Assembly (NCBI GenBank): GCA_016462625.1
Contig: JAEMSV010000033.1
Span: 27,798-40,267 of the forward strand
DNA length: 12,470 bases
DNA from: Solirubrobacteraceae bacterium
GTDB lineage: Bacteria > Actinomycetota > Thermoleophilia > Solirubrobacterales > Solirubrobacteraceae
Direction of reading: 5' to 3'
Part shown: one piece after another, positions 1 through 5,950 of the stretch
How the letters are laid out: every line of letters begins with the position of its first letter
Numbering within the stretch: position 1 is the stretch's first letter
Program-made: the position numbers and the translations under genes
The notes under the pieces: generated by a model
What the model saw: only the letters and a program-made list of their open reading frames with translations
What the model was told of the DNA's origin: nothing
Databases searched by the model: none

Positions 1-619
<619 letters not shown>

Positions 620-676
620 CTGCGCTCCATCCTCGCACGCGCGGGCGGGAGGCGGCCCTCCGGGTCCGGCCGCCGT

Positions 677-683
677 GGGAGGA
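677..683 (+). promoter_or_regulatory. Ribosome binding site of the Ppx gene
   Basis: GGGAGGA, 10 nt before the ATG at 694. It supports this start and shows that the polyphosphate operon opens with a normal Shine-Dalgarno leader, unlike several later genes here that look leaderless. Confidence 0.7.
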
Positions 684-693
684 TCGCCGCCCC

Positions 694-1608
694 ATGCGCT
701 GCGCCTGCGTCGACATCGGAGCGAACACGACGCGCCTGCTGGTCGCGGAGCTGGATCCTGCGCGCCCGGCTGCGTCCAGCTTGCGGACGGTGCTCGCCGA
801 GCGGCTGTTCACGCCGCTGCGCGCCGAGCGCGAGCCCGGCGAGCCGCTCGACGACGAGGAGATCGAGGCGCTCGGCGCCCAGGTGGCCGGGCAGGTCGCC
901 CAGGCCCGTGAGCACGGCGCGGAGGCGGTCGCCGTCATCGCCACGGCGGTCCTGCGCTCGGCGTCGAACCGCGATCACGTGTGTGCGGTCATCGGCGGTC
1001 TGACGGGAGAGCCGCTGCGCATCCTCGACGGGCACGAGGAGGCGCGCCTGGTGTTCGCCGGGGCGGTGGGCTCGCTGGCCGACGCGCCGTCCGGGACCGT
1101 CGCGGTCGTCGACATCGGCGGCGGGTCGAGTGAGGTCGCCGTCGGGACCGTGGCCGGCGGCCCGCGCTGGGCCGCCTCGCTGCAGATCGGCTCGCGCGTG
1201 CTGACCGCGGCGCACCTGCGGACCGACCCGCCGAGCGCCGAGCAGCTGCGGGCCGCCCGGGCCGACGCCCACGCCGCCGTGGCCGCGCTCGAACCCCCGT
1301 CCGTCGACGCGGCGTTCGCGGTCGGCGGCGACACGACGTCCCTCCGCCGGCTCGCCGGCCCGGTGCTCGATGCGCGGGCACTCGCCGCCGCGCTCGACGC
1401 CGTCTGCGGCGCGCCCGCCGACGAGGTCGCCGCGCGGTTGGCCCTCCATCCGCGGCGCGCGCGGGTGCTGCCGGCGGCGCTGCTGCTGCTCGAGGCGTGT
1501 ACCGAGGCGCTGCAGGCGCCGCTGCGGCTGTGCGGCGGCGGGCTGCGCGAAGGGGTCGTGCACGAGCTCCTCCGGGAACAACACGAGAGCAATGGCCAAG
1601 GCGCGTGA
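694..1608 (+). CDS. ppx: Exopolyphosphatase, Ppx/GppA family, short form
   Basis: Predicted exopolyphosphatase removing terminal phosphates from inorganic polyphosphate; family members can also hydrolyse pppGpp. The 304 aa match the short actinobacterial type, which has the two actin-like ASKHA lobes but not the C-terminal HD domain of E. coli Ppx. Visible motifs are phosphate loop 1 VDIGANTTRLL (residues 6-16), loop 2 VDIGGGSSE (139-147), and GHEEARL, in which Glu116 aligns with the catalytic Glu121 of E. coli Ppx. A late glycine-rich CGGGLREG segment also fits the family. It is the first gene of a Ppx-CHAD-CHAD-PPK1 cluster and overlaps the next gene by 17 nt. The polyphosphate context favours exopolyphosphatase over a dedicated pppGpp phosphatase, but the sequence alone does not exclude the latter. 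Confidence 0.9.
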   Translation: MRCACVDIGANTTRLLVAELDPARPAASSLRTVLAERLFTPLRAEREPGEPLDDEEIEALGAQVAGQVAQAREHGAEAVAVIATAVLRSASNRDHVCAVIGGLTGEPLRILDGHEEARLVFAGAVGSLADAPSGTVAVVDIGGGSSEVAVGTVAGGPRWAASLQIGSRVLTAAHLRTDPPSAEQLRAARADAHAAVAALEPPSVDAAFAVGGDTTSLRRLAGPVLDARALAAALDAVCGAPADEVAARLALHPRRARVLPAALLLLEACTEALQAPLRLCGGGLREGVVHELLREQHESNGQGA

Positions 1609-2080
1609 GATCCCGGGGTTGACCCCGGAGCTTCCGTTCACCCTCGCGGCCGCCCGGACGGTCGCGGTCCGCGCGGCCGAGCTGTTCGACCACCTCGACG
1701 GGGTCCTCGACGTCACCGACATCGAGCGCGTCCACGACGCCCGCGTCGCGACCCGGCGCCTGCGCGCGGTCCTCGAGCTCTACGCGCCGTGCTTCCCGCC
1801 CGAGCCGTTCGGGGCCGCGCTGCGCGACGTCAAGGCGCTCGCCGACGCGCTGGGCGCGCGCCGCGACCCAGACGTCCACCTCGCCGCGCTGACGGAGTTC
1901 GCCGACGCGGCGACCCCTGCCGACCGGCCGGGGCTTCGGCTGCTGCTCGACCGCATCGCCGACGAGCAGGAGGAGGGCAACGTCACGCTCGCCCGGGCGC
2001 TCATGGACGTGCGTGAGCACGCGCTGCGGGAGCGGCTGGCAATGCTCGTCGAGTCCGCCGGCGGGGTGGAGGGCGCGTGA
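1592..2080 (+). CDS. Half-size CHAD protein, first of a pair
   Basis: A 162-aa all-helical protein carrying one half of a CHAD domain (conserved histidine alpha-helical domain). CHAD domains bind inorganic polyphosphate through a basic surface and are found at polyphosphate granules. The key motif is HDARVATRRLR (His48 to Arg58), followed by a second conserved segment LADALGARRDPDVHL. Ordinary CHAD domains hold two such helical bundles in one chain of roughly 200-300 residues; this chain has one. The ATG at 1592 was chosen because it begins MAKAREIPGL, which matches the start of the next gene, whereas the longer frame from 1370 adds only low-complexity Arg/Cys sequence inside the Ppx gene. 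It overlaps Ppx by 17 nt and the next gene by 4 nt, so translation is probably coupled. It is likely a scaffold or accessory factor for polyphosphate; no catalytic motif is visible. Confidence 0.85.
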   Translation: MAKAREIPGLTPELPFTLAAARTVAVRAAELFDHLDGVLDVTDIERVHDARVATRRLRAVLELYAPCFPPEPFGAALRDVKALADALGARRDPDVHLAALTEFADAATPADRPGLRLLLDRIADEQEEGNVTLARALMDVREHALRERLAMLVESAGGVEGA

Positions 2081-2637
2081 AGGCCCGGCGCATCAAGGGC
2101 CTGGACCCGCAGGGCCCGCTCGGCGACCAGGCCGCGCGGATCGTCCGGGTGCGGCTCGAGGAGGTCCTGTCCTTCACGCCGCGGGCGCTGGATCCCGACG
2201 AGATCGAGGCGCTGCACGACATGCGGATCGCCGCCAAGCGCCTGCGCTACGCCCTGGAGGCGACCGGGGACCTGTTCGGGCCGTACGCGCACAAGGCCAC
2301 AGGGCGGGCCCGGGACCTCCAGGACCTCATCGGCGAGATCCACGACTGCGACGTCATGCTGCCGCGCGTCCTCGCCCTGATGGCGGAGGTGCGGCGCACC
2401 GACGCCCAGGCCGTGCGGGCCGCCGCGGGGGACGCCGAAGATCTGCCTCTCGGCCTGGCCGCGCAGGCGCCGAACGCCTCGGCGTGGCGCGGTCTGCACA
2501 CCCTCGTGACCCATCTCGCGGCCCGCCGGGCGCTCCTGTTCGAGCGCTTCCTCGTGCTCTGGACCGAGCTCGGCCGGGAGGGGTTCGTGGCGCGTCTGGA
2601 GTTCGCGCTGGATGAGCGCGCCGCGACCGAGATGTGA
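2077..2637 (+). CDS. Half-size CHAD protein, second of a pair
   Basis: A 186-aa helical protein with the other half of a CHAD domain. The motif HDMRIAAKRLRY (His47 to Tyr58) and the later segment LQDLIGEIHDCDVML align with the same two segments of the preceding gene. The N-terminus (MKARRIKGLDPQGPL) also aligns with MAKAREIPGLTPELPF of that gene, so the two are tandem homologues rather than one broken gene. The start is GTG at 2077, sharing GTGA with the upstream stop, a typical coupling overlap. Together the two products would make one complete two-bundle CHAD unit, presumably as a heterodimer; that is inference. They lie directly between the polyphosphate-degrading and polyphosphate-making enzymes. 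After the motif region the protein has an Ala-rich stretch and an amphipathic C-terminal helix, with no other recognisable domain. Confidence 0.85.
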   Translation: MKARRIKGLDPQGPLGDQAARIVRVRLEEVLSFTPRALDPDEIEALHDMRIAAKRLRYALEATGDLFGPYAHKATGRARDLQDLIGEIHDCDVMLPRVLALMAEVRRTDAQAVRAAAGDAEDLPLGLAAQAPNASAWRGLHTLVTHLAARRALLFERFLVLWTELGREGFVARLEFALDERAATEM

Positions 2638-2638
2638 A

Positions 2639-2680
2639 GGCCCTGGAAAGGGCCAGCTGGGACAGATAGTTTCCAGGGAC
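2639..2680 (+). promoter_or_regulatory. Leader of ppk with two mutually exclusive hairpins
   Basis: CCCTGGAAA (2641-2649) and TTTCCAGGG (2670-2678) form a perfect 9-bp inverted repeat with a 20-nt loop. The distal arm ends two bases before the preferred ppk start GTG at 2681. The proximal arm can instead pair in a short hairpin, GGCCCT/AGGGCC with a GGAA tetraloop (2639-2654), so the two structures compete. CCAGCTGG (2653-2660) is a palindrome inside the loop. It could be an RNA switch on ppk translation, a protein operator, or an intra-operon attenuator. No U-run follows. Confidence 0.45.
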
Positions 2681-4810
2681 GTGAGCAGCCTCCAGGATTC
2701 GCCCGCCCCCGCCGCTCCGGCGCTCGACAGCCCCGAGCTCTTCTACAGCCGCGAGCTGTCGTGGACGGACTTCAACGACCGGGTGCTGCAGCTCGCGGAG
2801 GACCCGTCGACGCCGCTGCTCGAGCGGGTGAAGTTCGGCGCGATCTGGACGTCGAACCTCGACGAGTTCTTCATGATCCGCGTCGCCGGCCTGCACGACC
2901 AGGTCGACGCGGGGCTCTCCGATCCGAAGCTCGACGGGCGGACCCCGGCGCAGACGCTGAGCGCGGTCCGCGAGAAGGTCGAGGCGCAGCTGGCCCGGGT
3001 GCACGCGTGCCTGCGCGACGAGCTCTGGCCGGGGCTCGCCGAGCACGGCGTGAAGATCGTCAAGCTCAATGACGTCTCCGGGCCTGCGCGCGAGGCGCTG
3101 GAAGCGCGCTACCGGCGCGAGATCTACCCGGTGCTCACGCCGCTGGCCGTCGGGCTGGGCCGGCCGTTCCCGTACATCTCGAACCTCTCGCTCAGCCTCG
3201 CCGTGCAGGTGCGCGACCCGCACACCGGCCACGAGGTCTTCGCGCGGGTGAAGGTCCCGAAGGAGATGCTGCCGCGGTTCGTCCCGGTCGAGGACGGCTC
3301 GGACGAGACGCACGTCTTCGTCGCGCTGGAGGAGGTCATCGCGCAGCACATCGAGGACCTCTTCCCGGGCATGGAGATCGTCGACCAGGGCTTCTTCCGG
3401 GTCACGCGGGACGCGGACTTCGACGTCAGCGACGAGGCCGACGATCTGCTGCAGGCCATCGAGCACGAGCTACGCCGCCGCCGGTTCGGCGAGGCGGTGC
3501 GCCTCGAGGTCGACGCCGGCATCAGCCCTTCGCTGCGGGAGCAGCTCATGGGCGCGCTGGAGATCACCGAGGACCAGGTCTACGACGTCGATGGACTCCT
3601 CGATCTCACCGACCTCTGGCAGCTCGTCAAGCTGCCGGGGATGCGCGAGCTGCGCGATCGCAGCTGGACGCCGGTCACCCAGCCGCGGCTGCAGGACGAC
3701 GACGGCGAGAAGGCGGATTTCTTCGCCGAGATCCGCCGCGGAGACATCCTCGTCCACCACCCGTACGACTCGTTCAACACGTCGGTCGAGCGGTTCGCCA
3801 TGCAGGCGGTCGACGATCCGGACGTCCTCGCGATCAAGATGACCGTCTACCGCACGAGCGACGACACGCCGCTCATCCCGGCGCTCATCCGGGCGACGGA
3901 GCGCGGCAAGCAGGCGGTCTGCCTCGTGGAGCTGAAGGCCCGCTTCGACGAGCGGGCGAACATCACATGGGCGCGCGAGCTGGAAGAGGCCGGAGTCCAC
4001 GTCGTCTACGGCCACCCGGCCCTGAAGACGCACGCGAAGTCGATCCTCATCGTCCGGCGCGAGGGTGACGGCGTCCGGCACTACGTCCACGTCGGCACGG
4101 GCAACTACCACCCGAGCACGGCGCGGCTCTATACGGACTTCGGCCTGTTCACGTGCAACGAGAGCATCGGCAACGACGTCGCCGACATGTTCAACTTCCT
4201 CACGGGCTTCGCCCGCCCGCGGCGCTACCGCCGGTCGCTCGTCGCACCGTCGGGGCTGCGCGACGGGATCATCGAGCGGATCGACCAGACGATCGCCGCG
4301 AACGAGAACGGCGAGCCGACGCGGATCCAGCTGAAGATGAACTCGCTCGTGGACCCGGCGTGCATCCGCGCGCTGTACCGGGCGTCACAGGCCGGGATCC
4401 CGATCGACATCAACACGCGCGGCATCTGCTGCCTGCGGCCGGGGGTGCCCGGGGTCTCGGAGACGATCCGCGTGGTGTCGGTGCTCGGGCGGTTCCTCGA
4501 GCACTCGCGGATCTACGCATTCCACCGCGGCGACGAGACGGAGGTGCTCATCGGGTCGGCCGACCTCATGCAGCGCAACCTCGACAGCCGCGTCGAGCTC
4601 GTGGTCCCGGTCCTCGACGCCGGCCTGCGCGGGGACATCCTCGACACGATGGAGCGCTGCCTCGCCGACGACACCGGCGCCTGGGTGCTCGACCCCGACG
4701 GCACGTGGCAGCGGCGCCCCTCCGGGACTCCACCGCGCTCGGTCCAGCACGAGCTGATGATCGGTCACGCCGCTCGCGCCCAGGAGGGCCGGGCCGGCGC
4801 CGAGCGCTGA
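2681..4810 (+). CDS. ppk: Polyphosphate kinase 1
   Basis: PPK1 reversibly polymerises the gamma-phosphate of ATP into inorganic polyphosphate. The protein is 709 aa from the GTG at 2681, within the usual family length. The N-terminal domain is visible in SRELSWTDFNDRVLQLAED and FGAIWTSNLDEFFMIRV. The two catalytic-domain histidines are present: His451 in LKTHAKSIL, which aligns with the autophosphorylated His435 of E. coli, and His615 in YAFHRGDE, which aligns with His592. HVGTGNYHPSTARLYTDFGLFT and GSADLMQRNLDSRVELV are further family signatures. An in-frame ATG at 2612 would add 23 unconserved residues and overlap the CHAD gene by 26 nt, so the later GTG is preferred, though its Shine-Dalgarno (CAGGG) is very close and weak. 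It is the last gene of the polyphosphate cluster; a hairpin begins at its stop codon. Confidence 0.95.
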   Translation: MSSLQDSPAPAAPALDSPELFYSRELSWTDFNDRVLQLAEDPSTPLLERVKFGAIWTSNLDEFFMIRVAGLHDQVDAGLSDPKLDGRTPAQTLSAVREKVEAQLARVHACLRDELWPGLAEHGVKIVKLNDVSGPAREALEARYRREIYPVLTPLAVGLGRPFPYISNLSLSLAVQVRDPHTGHEVFARVKVPKEMLPRFVPVEDGSDETHVFVALEEVIAQHIEDLFPGMEIVDQGFFRVTRDADFDVSDEADDLLQAIEHELRRRRFGEAVRLEVDAGISPSLREQLMGALEITEDQVYDVDGLLDLTDLWQLVKLPGMRELRDRSWTPVTQPRLQDDDGEKADFFAEIRRGDILVHHPYDSFNTSVERFAMQAVDDPDVLAIKMTVYRTSDDTPLIPALIRATERGKQAVCLVELKARFDERANITWARELEEAGVHVVYGHPALKTHAKSILIVRREGDGVRHYVHVGTGNYHPSTARLYTDFGLFTCNESIGNDVADMFNFLTGFARPRRYRRSLVAPSGLRDGIIERIDQTIAANENGEPTRIQLKMNSLVDPACIRALYRASQAGIPIDINTRGICCLRPGVPGVSETIRVVSVLGRFLEHSRIYAFHRGDETEVLIGSADLMQRNLDSRVELVVPVLDAGLRGDILDTMERCLADDTGAWVLDPDGTWQRRPSGTPPRSVQHELMIGHAARAQEGRAGAER

Positions 4811-4847
4811 CCGTTCCCCTGGACCGCATCGCGGGTATGGGAACGGT
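4810..4847 (+). terminator. Terminator-like hairpin after ppk
   Basis: ACCGTTCCC (4810-4818) pairs perfectly with GGGAACGGT (4839-4847), starting at the last base of the ppk stop codon. Within the loop, CCGC/GCGG (4824-4827 and 4831-4834) can form a second small stem. Only GTT follows instead of a U-run, which is common for terminators in GC-rich actinobacteria. It separates the polyphosphate operon from the next gene, which has its own promoter. Confidence 0.6.
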
Positions 4848-4866
4848 GTTGACGTCATCACACCGT

Positions 4867-4896
4867 TTGACGGACGTTCGGGGGGAACGCTACCTT
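4867..4896 (+). promoter_or_regulatory. Promoter of the exported poly-lysine protein gene
   Basis: A -35 box TTGACG (4867-4872) is followed, after 18 nt, by a -10 box TACCTT (4891-4896, TAnnnT pattern). The expected transcription start, about 7 nt further, falls on the ATG at 4904, so the mRNA may be leaderless. Just upstream are another TTGACG (4849-4854) and the perfect palindrome TGACGTCA (4850-4857), a possible operator. Confidence 0.5.
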
Positions 4897-4903
4897 GAAG
4901 ACC

Positions 4904-5908
4904 ATGTCTTGCCGACGATTGGCCCTAGCGCCAGTTGTCGCGCTCGTGCTCTGTGGGTCAGTCGGGGGATCGACGGCGCTGGCTGCGCCGTCCTCTTCGG
5001 CGTCCGACAACGCGACCGCGACGGCCGCTGCGAAGAAGAAGAAAAAGAAGAAGACGACGGTCGCGTCGCTCGAGAAGCGGGTGAAGAAGACCGAGAAGAA
5101 CCTCGCGGCGGCCCGCAGGCAGCTCAAGCTCGTCCAGCGCGCGACCGCTGGCCTGGTCTCCGGGCTCGACACCTTCGCCGGGGCGAACGGCTCGATCGAG
5201 GCGCTCCTCGGCGGCAGCGCGCTCACCGATTCGCTCGGCCCTGAGTTCGCCAAGCTCCAGGCGATCCTGGACAAGTCTCTCACCGATCAGGCGGCGACCA
5301 ACGCCAACGCGCTCGTCGCGGCGCTCGGCAACCCGGCACTGAAGCCGCAGCTCGAGACGCTGCTCACCCAGCTCTTCGGGGTCAGCCCGACGGCGATCGG
5401 CGCGGCCGTTTCGAGCGCGCTTCCGTCGATCCAGGCGTCGCTGAACCAGCTCGTGGTCCGCGAGCAGCCTCTGCTCTTCGCCCAGGTCGGGTCGGTCACG
5501 TCCGGCGCGGTCGTCGGGGCGGATCTCCCCGACGACGTCGAACCCGTAAGCGTGTCGGGCTCGGCCGTGCTCAACGTCACCGGCGCGTCCGCCACCCCGG
5601 TGAAGCTCCTCGCCGGCGTCCGGACCGACGAGGCCGATCAGCCTGCCGCGAAGGCCGTGCTCGACTCGCTCGAGGTGGAAGGCAGCGGCGTGACGCTCGG
5701 CGGTGGCACCGACTTCGGTGGCCTGCACCGCGCGCTCGGTGGCAGCGGGGCCTCGGTCAGCCTCGGTCGCATTCCGCGATCGGGCGCGCTGGACCCCACG
5801 CACCCGACGCTCGTCGACATCGCCCAGGGACCCCTCACCGTGACCGGCACGGGCTCCGTGATCGTGCGGTTCACCGTGCGGTTCACCGACGACAGCGTCG
5901 GCGACTGA
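4904..5908 (+). CDS. Exported protein of unknown function with a poly-lysine tract
   Basis: 334 aa from the ATG at 4904. An N-terminal signal peptide is visible: SCRR, then a hydrophobic core LALAPVVALVLC, then a likely cleavage site near TALA-APSS. The mature protein starts with a Ser/Ala/Thr linker and seven consecutive lysines (codons 5033-5053, nearly all AAG). A predicted coiled coil follows (SLEKRVKKTEKNLAAARRQL), then an Ala/Leu-rich helical region, and a C-terminal half rich in Gly, Val and Thr that looks like beta-strands. I recognise no enzyme motif. The cysteine in VLCGS does not fit a lipobox because the residue before it is Leu. A TTG at 4895, 7 nt after GGGGGAA, is an alternative start and would add three residues. 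It is probably a cell-surface or secreted protein. It is separated from ppk by a hairpin and converges on the next gene. Confidence 0.8.
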   Translation: MSCRRLALAPVVALVLCGSVGGSTALAAPSSSASDNATATAAAKKKKKKKTTVASLEKRVKKTEKNLAAARRQLKLVQRATAGLVSGLDTFAGANGSIEALLGGSALTDSLGPEFAKLQAILDKSLTDQAATNANALVAALGNPALKPQLETLLTQLFGVSPTAIGAAVSSALPSIQASLNQLVVREQPLLFAQVGSVTSGAVVGADLPDDVEPVSVSGSAVLNVTGASATPVKLLAGVRTDEADQPAAKAVLDSLEVEGSGVTLGGGTDFGGLHRALGGSGASVSLGRIPRSGALDPTHPTLVDIAQGPLTVTGTGSVIVRFTVRFTDDSVGD

Positions 5909-5921
5909 CCGACGCTGTCGT
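5889..5921. terminator. Strong hairpin at the end of the exported protein gene
   Basis: ACGACAGCGTCG (5889-5900) and CGACGCTGTCGT (5910-5921) are perfect complements, giving a 12-bp stem with a 9-nt loop that contains the stop codon (5906-5908). It lies in the junction of two convergent genes. No U-run follows on either strand. Confidence 0.6.
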
Positions 5922-5925
5922 TCGG

Positions 5926-5950
5926 AGGGCGTCCTACCAGTGGACGCCCT
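5926..5950. terminator. Second hairpin at the convergent junction
   Basis: AGGGCGTCC (5926-5934) and GGACGCCCT (5942-5950) form a perfect 9-bp stem with a 7-nt loop. The stem includes the last codons and the stop of the minus-strand reductase gene (stop at 5934-5936). With the neighbouring hairpin it probably blocks read-through in both directions. Confidence 0.55.

Noticed and set aside
2060..2100. A frameshift or premature stop splitting one CHAD gene
   Set aside because: The downstream gene has its own N-terminal leader similar to that of the first gene, and GTGA is a normal coupling overlap. Two genes are more likely than one broken one.
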